A stretch of 64,000 nt of DNA from Leucaena leucocephala (GCA_037074615.1 CM073557.1:16384501-16448500), one strand, 5' to 3'. Counted from the first letter of the stretch, positions 1 through 12,690 are shown. The notes: a model not told the origin generated them from the sequence alone. Made by a program: numbers and translations.

Positions 1-615
1 GTATGTAAATTAAAGGCAAATTAATGACAAGTATAATATAAATATTTATTTTTACAAGCTAAAAGTTAATATTAATCTGTGATAAAAAATTTAATAAACT
101 AATAAAATATATTTTATTTATATTTAAATATAACACCAACACATATAATTAAATAAATAGAGTGAGTGGATTACAGGTTAGTAGCCAGTTAGGAAGGAAG
201 GAGAAGACTAATTACACAAAACTTAACCAACAGTTGAACTGGTTAAATTGATTTTGACACGGGGAAACATAATTTTGATTAGTATCAGCCTTTCAATTGC
301 TTTGATTCGATTTTGAATTACTTGAATCCAATAAGCTATCTATATGGACTATAGTTCTCCTCTATCGATTCCATTCAAATCTAGATTATCAGGCATTCAT
401 TGATATAAATTATCTTTAATATAAAATATATTTTTTATATTTATCAATTATTTTTTAATTTATTCCTATTGATATTTCCTCAACATTAATTAAGAGAGGA
501 AAGGAGAAAATTAAAAAAAATAATTATAGTATTTTAAAAAAATATATAATATATTAACTTCTTTAATATAATAATATTAATCACCACAGCTCATTTCTTA
601 ATGTCCGTACAATGT
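1..615. other. AT-rich 3' flank of the SIN2-like gene
   Basis: No gene seen. The stretch is AT-rich, and the minus-strand transcript of the neighbouring GTPase gene must end in it. I see no convincing coding frame, RNA gene or transposon end. Confidence 0.5.
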
Positions 616-3600
616 TCAGTGGATATTTTCAGGAAGAAGATCTAATGTATAATGTCCAAGACGGCCAGAACGGAAAAGATCAAGCAACTTCTTCCCAACC
701 TTGACATTGGCCTCTTCTGAAGATTCAGTAGAAACCTGAAATGCTTTCCGTAATTCTCCAAACTGTAGAGAAATAAGGGCTTTCATTTCCTCTTCATTAT
801 TTGTATTCCCTTCATATGCTGAAACTGTTTCGAAGAGGGTTCGCCGAACATCTTGAACTATACGGTCCTACAAAATGCAATCTGTGAGTTTGTTTATTCG
901 ACGGAAAGCAAAGACAATTCAAATAACCTTACCAATTATGGTTTATTATTGATGAAGATAATGAAAGGTAATGTGTTATTGTTTAGCTCAGCATACAGGT
1001 CTTCTGTATATACACAGGTCTTCTGTATATACACGCATGGTACATTAACTTTTGTTACACTAACTATAATATTACTCTATCTAATCCTATATATAAAAGA
1101 TTTCAATTCATTTTATCTGTTAAATAGTACATTAATTTTTGTTATACTGACTAACTATGATATTACTCTATCTAATCTTATATATAAGATTTCAATCTAT
1201 TTTATCTTTTAAATTTATAACATTTTTTTCAAACTATCTCTACTTGTAAATATTAAATAAATGTTTTCATATAGGGTAGTTTCCATAGTCAATAATTAAA
1301 AATAGTATCTTAGAAAAACTAACCACGTTTTTTCCAAATAACTAACTTCTTTATTATATATAAATTTGTTATCTAACTTTTATATTTAGGAGTGAAGGGA
1401 ATATAAATTTATCTAACTTCATAGACAATTACAGCATGATAAGGATTAAGGAGATATCTAACAGGGTAAATACTTGTGTAAATTGTCATGTAGTAAAGTT
1501 CCCCAACAAAAAGGTGTGCGTATTATGACAATTTTTATCCGACTCAATTTTCGCTATCTGGTGGTATAGAGGATATCATAAAATATTCAAATGATGTAAA
1601 ACTATAGAACAAATGGAGAATCTTACTTCAGCCCTCATGCCCTCTCTTGAAAAGAAACCTTGCAACAAAAGAGAAAAAAATAGAAATTTACATCAGATAA
1701 CTTGTACCTGTGTGTGATCTGTATGGCTATGCCTTCTCTGCTTCATACACAATTCAGAGTCTCTGCTATTCAGAAACTCCATTGTACAGTCAAGAGACAT
1801 CTTATCATCATCCTTGATGGATAAGTTTGCCCAATTCTTGTATTGCTCACTCCTGTTGAGTATAGCTAGAAAGCATTGAGCAAGTTCTTTTGTCCCTATT
1901 AAACTATCCTTGATTGCTCCTGTTCAAGGATTTAAAAGGAAGAAGGGGTTTAAGTACATGAAATCTGCAGATAATCTGAAAATGCTGAGCTATGAAATAA
2001 GCATGCCAAAACCTTGAGTAATGTGTTTGCAATATTTTAGTTCATTGCCCTTAGTAACAATCGTTTCTACTATGTACCACTGCATTTAATTTGGGAAAGG
2101 TGTATTCATTTGACTTCTCAATTTGTTTAGTTCATGACATGCTTAAATGGTCTTCCCACTAAGCCCAAATCAAATGACATGGCCAAATAGAATAGGTGAC
2201 GTGACCATTAAATACTGAGTGTTTTCTCGCCTGTGTTTTAATATTACAGAGGAGAGTTTCTGTTAGGACCACTTTTGGAAACCCAGGAACATAAATGATA
2301 AGGAAAGGCATTTTTTGTTGTTCGGAACTTTGATTTACTATTGTGGAGATGGATATAGATAAGTAGGGCGGCTATAGGGTGTTATACGTCAGTCTATGAG
2401 AAGAGGGCTGTGAGAGTCAATTTTTGGGTCTTTAAATCTTCACTCTGGTGCAGGGGGGGCAAGGAAGAAGTTGAAGTGTGCCTTGGGCCTTTGGGTGGAG
2501 AGTGTCAACTTCTCGAAAGTTTGGCAAATCTGTTGTGTTTGATGTTCATTGTGTTGTGTCAGTTGTTCTGTTTCTTGTTGAGCTAGTGTCCTCCGTTCTA
2601 TTTCTTGTTAAGTTGTGCCACTCTGGTTGTAGTTTATGTTTCTGGGTGTAAGAATCATCATTATGCAGTAACAGTATGATCAATCTCAAGTATTTCCAGT
2701 CTTTGTTGTTTATTTCTACTTGTAGTCTTGTTATTAGCTTTGGTTAGGAGAGGGTTATAACAGTTTCAAAGGAAGCTTACATTGTTGACATCACAACCTC
2801 ATAACTCAGGAAAATCAGAGCCACAGACATGCACATATAAGAGAATATTAAGAAAAAGCAGTACTCATCGAAGCCAATTTAGCCTTCCTACTCTTATATG
2901 ACAAGAAAGGTATTGAGAATCTCAGGTATTGAGAATCTCTTGGTCACATGGGTTGCGATGGAAAGAAGAATTTTACAGCAGCACATCATGAGTTGACACG
3001 GCCTCTACCAGGGTATGGCACCACCAACACATGGCATGGCATAAATCATCTATGATAAAGCCAATGTGAGTTACCAATTGCTTCTAGAGTCCTCATAAAA
3101 TTAGTATACGAGGAAAGTGAAAGATGCACAAAATTGAATGATAAAGTGCTGGTCCTACGCACAGTTAACAGACACATAGCCCAACTTTTTAGGCCACATT
3201 ATCTATCCCATTACTGTCTGTCAACGAGTTTAAAGCAAAGACTATTATGAACAAAAACAAACCTTGGAGAAGTTAAATAAGACATCTATATTTAGGGGAC
3301 CAAATTGACAATGTGTATTTTTGGAGGACCAAAAAGTCACTTCAGTAAGTAAATCGTAGTGATAGCTATAGAACCAAACCAAATTCAGGGTACAAGGAAA
3401 GTTAATGAAATATACCTGTTAAAATTAATTTAGAGCAAGCATCAACGTCAGGAATTTCAGGAGGTAAAACACCCGGAGTGTCCAATACATAAATATTGGG
3501 ATGGCTAGCAATCTGAATGGAAAATCTTTTGTAAGTGAAAATGAAATCACAGAAGAGATAGTAAGCATGGGCATATGATAAGTGTTAGAAATAGTGTAAA

Positions 3601-6600
3601 TATGTAATTTTATTGAGGAAAATGTGTATAACAGTCATTTCATCAGTACCAATATCCTTATTTGTAATTTTAATTACTAGAATAGCGTCCCTTGCATCTA
3701 TAAATACCTAGCAATATGCCTCTTCAATATCATGTATTATGAGACATTTTACTAATCCAGATACTAGAAAATAACCAAATAAAAAATATGAACAAGAAAA
3801 TTCAAACTTGAGTTCAAAGATACAAAAGCTTAAGTGGGATCATGTGACATCTATAAGAAAGGTAGTCAGACACATGATTTTCTTTGAACTTTTAAGGATA
3901 GTTATAAACAACTCTGAGATTCTTTTAACAACATAACAGCAGTTAGAACTTGAAATTTGATTTATCTATGGTATGTGTTGTCCATAATTTTTCTAAAACT
4001 TCAAGAAAGCATAAAGCCAATGAAAATAGAGGAACCACCTTAAAACTTCGTATATCTCTGGTCTCACCTGGTTCTGGACTCACAGTTGCATGTCTCAATT
4101 TTCCCTTCTCTGAAAAACAATAGACACAGAATACAATGAAAACTAATAAAATAAAACACAAATTTCAGAAATACATGTGTCCATCAGGTTACACAAAAGC
4201 TTAGCATATCATCTACCATTTGTAAGCATTGTAAGGAAATTTTAGTTACCTGCAGCACTAATTCTGCCAATTTGATGCAAGGAGTTAGCAAGTGCTGACT
4301 TGCCAACATTTGGAATACCAACGAGCATTACTGTTGCAGTATGATCAGTCTTCTTCAATTCTTTTACTTGGTTTTGAATAAGGCTCAAAAACTTTCTGAA
4401 ACCAAGAGTCCTTAGATTACTTCATGTTCATTTTTCATTATCAACAGGCATAAATTTAAGAGAATTATAATTTTCTGGATATAAGAAATAGAAAAAAGGT
4501 TAGAATAGCTTCATGGTTTTCAGTGTCACTCTTCCCTTTGAGGCCATTTCCATTAACACATTTCTAACATGTCTGAGCACACAAGATACTCGTAATGCCT
4601 GATTAACCTGTCCCCTCACCACCTGAAATCTGATTACCAAATTTATTTGTAAACCCTAATTATCATTTCTAAGACAATAAAATAAAGACTTGAAAATTAA
4701 TTTCAGTTGCTGTAGTTCTCCTTTTTTTTTTCCTTCCTTGCACTTGTCCCCATTTTACAAAGGGTGAGCCTTGGAGAATGGTAAGGTTACTACCATATGG
4801 CATGGAGGTCACAAGTTTAAATCCTAGAAACAACCTCCCTTATTGGGAGGTAAGACTATGTCAATTTGTCTCTCCCTAGACCCCACTTGATGGGAGCCTT
4901 ACACACAGGCCGCCTTTTTACACTTGTTCCCATTTTATGATGATTAATCAATTATCTTGTGAATTCCATCTTTTAGAATGATGGGTTTAAATTATTTTAA
5001 CATTATCTTAATTTTAGGACATATAAATAAAAGACTCGTATAGAGACAAATATCTTGAAGTTGAACATGTTCAGCTTTGTGTCATCTACCTGATACTGAA
5101 ACTTTTATTTTATCATAGTATCAAATTTTAAATATAAATTCTTTCTACCATTCAGAAATTATATTATAATTATATGCAAAGTAGATTGTAATTCTCTTAC
5201 AAATTCAAATACTAAACTTATCTATCGACCCTGTACATTTATACTAATGCAAATAAAAAAAAAACAATTTATTAAAAAAAGCAATCTAATTACTTTGCAT
5301 AGTTTAAAAACTAATGATTCAGGTCAATAAGCCTGTCCATGCCACTATACATCAACATGGAATGTTGGAAAAACAGACCTAATGTGAAACAGAACAGAGG
5401 AAAACTCCAAAAGAATTAATGAAGGGGTAAAGAGGGAAGGAAGAAGAATAGCAGCAGCAGTACAGCAGAAAACCAAATCATTCTTGAAACGTGTAACTAA
5501 TTATTATTTAAAGTTTTATCAGATTAACAACTGTCAGTCTGTCACCGTGAATGTTCTTTGCATTACAGTCCCTAGGTATATGCAATAAGATAATTCTTGA
5601 GCATCAAGTAATTGATTCACAGAAAAGGATCTAACTGTTTACCTTCTTGATGCTCTCCTTGTTATGAGAATTGACTCCAAAAGAGATAAGGTTTCTTTCC
5701 CTAAAATATTTGACCCATTCCTATTCACAAAACGAATCATGAAATTATTTTTAAAGGGAACATAAAGAAGGTGAAAGAAGCCAAAATGAATACATCTTCA
5801 CCAGAATATATTTTAAGTATGGGAAAAAAACCCACTTTTAGTTCTATAATGATAAATAAAAGATCAGCACTGAAAAAACAAACATGGAAGAGTACTTGAG
5901 GTTTTGATCACCTGTAATTTTGATCGATCAGCAAGATCCATTTTGTTCAGCACTATAATGTGTCTTAAGGAAGTTGGGTAGTTTCTCAATATCTCGTGTT
6001 CTGAAGACAATGGAATCTAAAATAAGAGATGCAAATAATAAATAAGGTCAAAAAAATGAAAACAATAATTTAAAAATTAGAGACTACTTCATGCCTATCT
6101 TAAATTAATCTAAGAAACCAGGGGAGAGCCAAAAAACAAAAACAAATAGCCTAGAAAAACATTTGCCACAAAAGCAAGATTTTTGTATTCATTTTATTAT
6201 ACTATTAAAAAGAGCAAGAAAATATTTTTTAAAATTTCCATTTCTAATTTTAAAATTAAAATTATATCCCACTCATTAACAAAAGCATTAAAAAGAAAAA
6301 AAATAAAAACACGCGCGCACAATTTTCTGGTTGCTCCAGTAAAGCATTATTGCAATCAACTCTTCCAAATATTAAAATTCACAACAATGTTGAAAAATTA
6401 AAAACTATAGTATGACTGAAAATAAAAAGAGACAAAAACGGAAGTAAATGAGATTTCATAAAGAACTTAAGGAAATGTAATTTTCAGTAGGCAGAGAGCA
6501 TAAAAACAGTAGATTACCCTTGCATCTCTCAGTTCCACGATAAGATCAACCAATGGAATCCTCTCTGAGATGGCACGAGAAGCAGCAGCCATATGGGGAC

Positions 6601-7315
6601 TATACCATAGTCCTTGTATTCTTTGGTTCCATTTTACATCCTTTATTAATGTGCCCATCTGTCTTGCTAAATAAGTTGTCCCCATGACAGTTGAGAAGTA
6701 GTATGAGTCAATAAAGAATGCAATGCAAGCACAATTGCAATTTATGCAGATTCTTGAGGCCTTATTTGGCACACCAAAGAATATAAGGTCGCCCAAATAC
6801 AATAAAGTGACCAGGTGCAAAATGTAGCTGACATAGACCTGATAAGAAAGAAAACTTGTTCAGCATTAGTTGAACAATGGAGTAACACAAAAGGTAGAGA
6901 TCGTTATGTCCTGACATTAGTTGGTGCCACTATATTACATCAAATTATGCAAATGCCTTACTTATCTTGGACTTTGGAAAACATTGAACTAATTTTTAAA
7001 AATTATTAAGCAAGCGAACCTCCAAAAAGAACCCCAAAAATTCCACGCTAACTAACCTAAATTATTCCTGGCAAGCCCCAGACTTCCTCAAATGGTGCAA
7101 GAAAGGGAGTGAGTTTACCCCTAGTCTACCATCTACAAATTTTAAACCTTTACTACCACCATCAAATTTTCAATCTGATATATACATTCTAGCCTAGAAT
7201 CATAACAGAAAATTGCGCTAAATTTGCATGGCAACTATAACATCAATTCTTAATCTTTGTTTCCTCACCTAGCACCTTAAATTCACGCTTCCACAACTTC
7301 TCTAATCATTTTCAT
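616..7315 (-). CDS. SIN2: SIN2-type circularly permuted mitochondrial GTPase (MTG1/YlqF family)
   Basis: Exons inferred from splice sites and protein similarity, in transcript order: 7315-7287, 6620-6518, 6016-5912, 5720-5643, 4391-4250, 4109-4039, 3512-3416, 1919-1708, 867-616. They join in frame to 1089 nt (362 aa plus stop). Seen: WYSPHMAAASRAISERIP and RDAR near the N-terminus, then G4 (NKMD), a VNSHNK stretch, G1 P-loop (GIPNVGKS, about 4285-4310), a G2 region and G3 (DTPG, about 3470). G4 before G1 is the permuted order of the YlqF/MTG1 GTPases, which act in large ribosomal subunit assembly; the HYTLD-type C-terminus also fits. Arabidopsis SIN2 (SHORT INTEGUMENTS 2) is mitochondrial and affects ovule integument growth. 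Frame and acceptors are good for exons 3-9. The 29-nt first exon and the acceptor at 6621 are my best reading, not certain. A SINE sits in the intron between exons 4 and 5. Confidence 0.9.
997..1215. repeat. Two local tandem duplications in SIN2 last intron
   Basis: A 20-bp unit (acaggtcttctgtatatac core) occurs twice back to back at about 997-1036. It is followed by two diverged copies of an AT-rich unit with period about 87 bp, from 1041 and from 1128. Both lie in the last intron of the GTPase gene, just upstream of the last exon's acceptor in transcript terms. They look like ordinary replication-slippage duplications. Confidence 0.75.
4741..4937 (+). mobile_element. Au-like tRNA-derived SINE with 17-bp target duplication
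   Basis: The body runs about 4758-4920. It has a box A-like segment (gagccttggagaatggtaag), a box B-like segment (ggtcacaagtttaaatcc), and the Au-family 3' part (ccctagaccccacttgatgggagcctt) ending in a short T-rich tail. It is flanked by cacttgtccccatttta (4741-4757) and the same 17-mer with one mismatch (4921-4937), the target-site duplication. The SINE is antisense to the GTPase gene, in an intron. Au is a widespread plant SINE family; the assignment is from recalled consensus features. Confidence 0.85.
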
Positions 7316-7919
7316 CACTTTACTCCCAATTTTTAGACTTTACAAAGAGCTCCAGATTTTGAAATTACAGAGGTAGTCTATCAAGTAAGACAGTGGTAAA
7401 GCAGAAGAATTACCTGAAGGATTGAGCCGAGAATGATAGAAACCAACCCAGTCACCTAGTAAGATTGAGCCGAGAACGACAGAAGGTTGAAGGTGAACAA
7501 GCGGCAGCCGGCAAGGAACAGCAGCGAGAGAAATACCGTAAAACAAAATATTGACATTAAAATTTCAAATATTAAAAAATATTCATAAATACTGATTATT
7601 AAATTTAATTTCTTAAAATAATAAAATAATCTTAAATTTTCAGAACCTCGTTTCCAAATTCTTTTCTTTATCAAACTAATTAAAAAAAAATTCCCCTCCC
7701 TCCTTTTTTCTCATACCAAACAGACCCTAACCCCATCCCATGTTTAGATGAAGAAAAAAGTAGGAAGAAAATAAAGGCCAAGATAATAATAGGATGATTT
7801 TTTTCAAAATAATAAAATTACTATTCTTTAACATTTTTCCTTTTAATATTTTTTCTTTCAATTATAAAAAGTGAGTCATCTAATACCATAATCTCCAGTT
7901 AAATAAGAGGGGAAATTAC
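7316..7919. promoter_or_regulatory. 5' leader and promoter region of the SIN2-like gene
   Basis: On the minus strand 7330-7550 reads as a C/T-rich leader with a plausible donor (CAG followed by GTAATT near 7410), so the 5' UTR may be spliced. No clear TATA box or start could be fixed. The far part (7680-7919) is AT-rich host DNA ending where viral homology begins. Confidence 0.35.
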
Positions 7920-8999
7920 TATAAAATTTTAAATAAAAAATTTAATTATTTAAAAGTCGATAATTAACTAGTTCACAATAATAAATTTTACTATAAAAAT
8001 AGATAACAAATTTATATTATTTAGAATTCCTTAAGATTAGGATATTAACAAAAAATTTAATATATAAAAAATTAAAATTTATAGTCAATACAAATTTTGT
8101 TATATCAAGAGCTTATGAACATATGAATAAATCTATAATTATATATATTATAAATTAGGAGGAATAAAAATGTTAGAATGAACTAGAACTATAAGTATAA
8201 CAGTTTGATATGATTAGTTTTTATAAATGAACATAAGATATATAAAAAGTCTCATTGAAAAATAACTATAGATATATATTTTATGCCTATATAAAGAGAT
8301 GTTAAGTTAGATCCAATGACTATAACAATAACAAAACAATTACAAATATAATTAAATAGAACTGAGTTATAATCAAACAATAAATCCTATAAGAATATTA
8401 ACTAATTATAACTTAAGACAAAGAAGTTTAAAAATAAATATACTAGCTTTAAATATAAATATTAATAATTTTAGAAGAAGCTTAGAATATTATTTAAAGA
8501 AGACCTGAAACACGAAGATGATTAATTAGATTATAAAGTCAAAGAAAAAAAATTAAGAAAGAAATTTATTAGCAGAACTACTAATAAATACAAATTGAAC
8601 AAAAATAATATCTAAAAGTAGACAAATAGATTTAACCCAAGAAAAAAGTTTAATAAGGTTAGAAGTTAAAAAAGAAGCACTTTGGGAAGAAATAATAACT
8701 CTTATGGATGAAAATATAAATAAAAGTTTTATAGAAAATAATTTAGAAATTACAAAGGAAGGAACAAAAACAAGTGTAGTTACAAGATTTAATAAAAGAG
8801 ATATTATAAATATTAAATTATGGGTATAAGAAAATAATAATAAATATAAAATGATTTTAAAAAAAGATTTTTTACAATCAGTAAGACCATATAGGATACA
8901 ATATGATAGAATAATTTTAAATATAAATTATCAAATTATAATAATTAGAAAATTAAGATGAATAGACAATTATTTTATGTATTAGTAAAATTTAATTAT

Positions 9000-9434
9000 A
9001 AAAAATATAGATCTAGGAAATATCAATACCCTTGTAGATACTGGAGCAAATTTAACTGTTGCAAAATATAATATTTTACCACTAAGTTATGGAAAAATAA
9101 AGATAAAATATTAAGAATGGAAAGTGCTGGAAGAGAAATTTATATGATAGAATTAGAAGTTAAGAATATATTTGTACAAATAGGAGAGTATGAATTATTA
9201 ATTGAAGAATTGAATCAATATAATGAATCATTATGTAACATAATATTAGGATTAGATTTTTTAAGTAAATATTATCCAATTTATTTAATTGAAAATGTTA
9301 TAATTTTAACCACACCTTATAAATATGAAGTATGGGAAATAAGAATAACTAAACCATATAAAGAAAAGATAAAAAGTTTTAGAAAAAATAATATGAAAAT
9401 GAAGTTCAATTTTTACCTAATAATAAACCATTAG
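9000..9434 (+). pseudogene. Pararetroviral aspartic protease domain (V1)
   Basis: The catalytic loop DTGA is intact at 9037-9048, preceded by NTL-V. After a frame change the open stretch 9117-9434 carries GLDFLSKYYPI, the second conserved hydrophobic element of retroviral-type pepsins (about 9248-9280). Such proteases mature the viral polyprotein as dimers. At least one frameshift and several stops separate it from the flanking domains, so it cannot be made as a polyprotein. Confidence 0.8.
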
Positions 9435-9550
9435 AAATAATTCATATGTTAGCAAACTTAAATTTAATAGAAGAAAAGTTAGAAGAAAAAACTATTGAAT
9501 AAAGATTAATAGATAATTATGATGATAATCCTTTAATTTATTGAAAAAAA

Positions 9551-10889
9551 TTGAAACATATAGCAAAAATAGAATTAAAATATTATAGTAAAAAAATAAA
9601 TTATAAACCTTTTCCTTGGCCAAATCATGATAAGAAAGAATTTAAAATGCACATAAATAAAATAAAAAAATATAATTTAACTAGAGAAAGTAGATCAAGA
9701 TATTCTTCACTAGTAATAATAGTTGTAAAATATAGTGAAGAAAGAAGAGAAAAATTAAGAATGGTAATAAATTATAAGAAATTAAATAATTTAGTAATAA
9801 AAAATAGATATCTAATACCAAAGATGGAACTTTTATTTAATTTGATAAGAGGAAAAAAGATATTTAGTAAATTTGATTGTAAATCTGTTTTTTTTCAAAT
9901 AAAATTAGAAGAAGAAAAAAAGTAAAAAATACACTACTTTTAGTACATCAAAACAATTGTATGAATGAAATGTATTGCAGATGAGATTTCATAATAGTCA
10001 TAGTATATTCCAAGAATATGTTTATAAAATATTATTACCTTTAAGAAATTTTGTAGTTATTTATAAAGATGATATTTTAATATTTTCAAACAATGAAAAT
10101 GAACATGAAAATCATTTAGAACAATTTATAAAATTAATATAAGAAAAATGATTAAATATTTCACCTAAAACAGTTGAATTGAGTAAGACTAAAATAGGAT
10201 TTTTGGACAATATATATTTTCAGATGGAATAGAATTACAAGAACATATAAGTAAAAAAGTATTAGAATTTTCACATATAAAAAATAAGAAAAACTTACAA
10301 TCTTTTCTAGGATTAATAAATCAGTTTAGGAATTATATACTTAATTTATTAAAATTAACTGCTATGATATCTAAGTTTGCAGGAGAAAAAAGTAATTGGT
10401 AATGGAATAAAGAAATTGAAGAAATTATAAATCAAATTAAAAATTATGTCATAATTTACCAAAATTAACTATACCTTTAGATAATAATGTAAAATAGATA
10501 ATTTATAGTGATTCTTCTAAAAATTATTAGAGAGTAGCTTTATATCATGAAAATAATGAAGGAAAAGAATTAATTACAAGATATTCAAGTGCAAAATTTA
10601 ATGAATCACAAAGTAAATATTATTCAAATTTGAAAGAGTTTTTAGCTACAATAAAATCAGTAAAACATTTTGAGTTATTTATTGTAAATACAAAATTTAT
10701 TATTAAAACTAATAATACTCAAGTAAAACATTAATTAGATAAATGAATAAGAACAAATATATTATTTAATAAAATTTTGATTAAATGATAGAGTGATATG
10801 TCTTATTATAATTACGAAATTGAATATATTAAAGAAAGAAATAATCTAATAGTTGATTTTTGAGCAGATGGAATCAAGAAGAAATGTAA
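9551..10889 (+). pseudogene. Pararetroviral reverse transcriptase and RNase H (V1)
   Basis: The segment at 9551-9925 has the RT fingers and palm (INYKKLNN, SKFDCKSVFFQIKL). The catalytic YKDD box is intact at 10062-10073, followed by ILIFS. Further on come an FLG-type connection region, then RNase H with DSS near 10510 and an acidic/histidine pattern to about 10870. In the family these enzymes copy pregenomic RNA into DNA. In-frame stops include TGA 9966-9968 and TGA 10149-10151; a 1-nt deletion near 10858 shifts the end. The ancestral frame would stop at 10887-10889. Confidence 0.85.
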
Positions 10890-11942
10890 GTCAGACATTT
10901 AATGAAGAATCCAATAAGGATTTGGTTTTGGTTATTGATCAAGTAAATATGAGGTTTTAAATAATAGAAATTTCAATGAATCTTTTAACTTCACATATTA
11001 ATGAAACTTTTACTGACATCTCTAGCCAATTGGATTTACTCCAAGAAACAGTGGGGAAATTGAAAAAAAAAAAGAAATTTAAAAGATCTATACATATGGC
11101 TGATGTTTCGGTCCCTAGCTAACCAGTCATCAACCTCATCCTCTTCAACCACAAATCCAAGACCTAGAGTAAACTTGTCTACTTTTAAACTTAAAGAAAA
11201 CTATCAATATTATAAAAAGCTTATTTATCATCTCAATCATTATACTCTCAAATCTCAACATGTGAAATATGCATCTCATTTTGCCTTTAATAAATCTATT
11301 ATATATCCTGGAACACTATCAAATTTAGTAAAAGTACTTTATCAACATGGATTAATCCAGTTAATTTATCCTTCACCATTATCGGAATAAATTTCTGAAT
11401 TACTAGAACCAATAAAAATAGCTATAAAAACCTATTTTGAAATTGTTACTCAATATACAGTATTTATAAGGTGTTATTCAACAATTGTTGAAATAACTCC
11501 AGAAAGATTTTATCATCTAATAAATTTAATCAGACTTGGAACTATTAAGAAGCCCTTTGAGCATCAAGCAGAATGTGAAGAAGACATTGAAGATGAGAAG
11601 GAATTTATGCAAACATTATCTAGAATGAGAGCTTAGGATTATCACATAATATTTCAAGAAATGGATAGAAATATTGCTATAGATGAGGAAACTACTTGGG
11701 TTAATTTCTTAAGCCTAACAATACTTGTATATTCATTAGGAAGGACATTGAATAATTTCAATTATTTTAATCAATTTTATGACAAGTTGAAGAATAATAA
11801 ATTTAAAAATACAGAAAAAATAAATAGAAAAATATGTCAGATTTTATCAGAATATGCAGCTCATAAATATAATTATTGTGAAGAGAAAAATTTAGAAAGA
11901 AAAGATTTTGAGGATCTAGTAATGGATATGAGCGTGATATAA
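10868..11942 (+). pseudogene. Second pararetroviral ORF, unknown function (V1)
   Basis: An ATG at 10868 overlaps the end of the large ORF by 22 nt in another frame. The frame can be followed to the stop at 11940-11942 with some breaks, such as TAA at 10956 where V2 has CAA, TAA after 11387 and TAG near 11635. The N-terminal part is predicted helical (hydrophobic heptads around 10980-11050), followed by a lysine run, a Ser/Thr-rich stretch and a longer helical domain. The same ORF is present in V2. I recognise no domain; some endogenous caulimovirids have a downstream ORF of unknown role. Confidence 0.65.
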
Positions 11943-11975
11943 AGAAGAGTTCAACCTATAAGAAGTTGTTGACAA

Positions 11976-11983
11976 TATATAAG
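11976..11983 (+). promoter_or_regulatory. Candidate TATA box of the pararetrovirus
   Basis: TATATAAG lies about 35 bp after the second ORF. Caulimoviridae have their pregenomic promoter downstream of the last ORF, so position and sequence fit. It is followed by an AAG/GAAGAA-rich stretch (12005-12070). No activity can be inferred. Confidence 0.35.
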
Positions 11984-12249
11984 AAGAATATGTCGACAAG
12001 TTCAAAAAAAGAAGAAGAAGATAAAGAATGCCGACACCTTGAAAGAACAAGAAGACAAAGAAGAAAAAAGTCAAAAGAGGAATACTAAAAAGTTGATGTG
12101 TGAATAGTAGTATGGATAATGTCTTGTAAGAATGATAAAGTCTACTATGATTGAAGAAAAAGAAAAGTCGAGATGAAAGGAGAAGAGTATGGAGTCTTAT
12201 TTTTTTCTATGTAAACCTTGTAACCTCTAAGAGGAAATCATCGATTTGA

Positions 12250-12690
12250 AGAGTAATAGAAATTCAATTTCATATTTCTCTTGTGATCTGAGCATTCTTA
12301 TATTTTCATACCTCACAAATATTGTCTTTTAGAATATTGAAGAATTGGAATAGTAAATTAAGGTATGTTTAACTAATATTTTTATAAGAGATTAAGGGTG
12401 GTAGTAGTAGTATTTGATTCTAATATTAATGATTCTATAAGGGATTAGTGCATATATGTTTATACTAATAGAAATTTAGTTATGCCTCTAGTAGAAAATG
12501 AAGGAAGGCTGTGCTGAGATGGTTTGAAGGGAGAAGATTTGAACCTCAGAAAAAATGTTACAATAATATTATCCTTGTATGAAAGAAGACAGGGATTCTT
12601 CCATAACCCGAATCATCTTTGGTCAACCCTAAATATCTATCTTTATGAACATATAGTTAGGCTTATCAGTTATTCATTAAATACATATTA
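12250..12690 (+). other. Pararetroviral leader segment after the promoter
   Basis: About 12610-12690 (ctttatgaacatatagttag and flanks) matches, in viral orientation, the leader of V2 near 25935-26000. V1 therefore continues past the viral genome end into the start of a second genome unit, which implies a permuted or multimeric template. The short ORF at 12524-12709 looks like a chance frame. Confidence 0.5.

Larger units (their letters stand above)
7920..12690 (+). mobile_element. Endogenous pararetrovirus copy V1 (Caulimoviridae), decayed
   Basis: AT-rich viral DNA collinear with copy V2. Order on the plus strand: end of a movement-protein domain (about 8030-8170), aspartic protease (about 9000-9330), reverse transcriptase (about 9550-10400), RNase H (about 10490-10870), a second ORF (10868-11942), then a promoter-like and leader region (about 11970-12690). 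There are no LTRs, as expected for Caulimoviridae, which do not code for an integrase and reach plant genomes by illegitimate recombination. The upstream half of the large ORF is absent. The frame is broken by many TAA, TGA and TAG codons and small indels. The left boundary is set only by where homology to V2 stops. Confidence 0.85.

Noticed and set aside
853..1212. 119-codon plus-strand ORF
   Set aside because: It overlaps the last SIN2 exon on the opposite strand and then runs through a tandem repeat in AT-rich intron. No homology features.
4763..4835. A tRNA gene
   Set aside because: Box A and B-like sequences are present, but there is no cloverleaf, the 3' body is that of an Au SINE, and target duplications flank the whole unit.
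9960..9970. Idea that the pararetrovirus reads TGA as tryptophan, since TGA stands at a conserved Trp position in both copies
   Set aside because: TGG is used at several other Trp positions in both copies (for example 8821-8823), and TAA and TAG stops also occur. Mutational decay explains the pattern.
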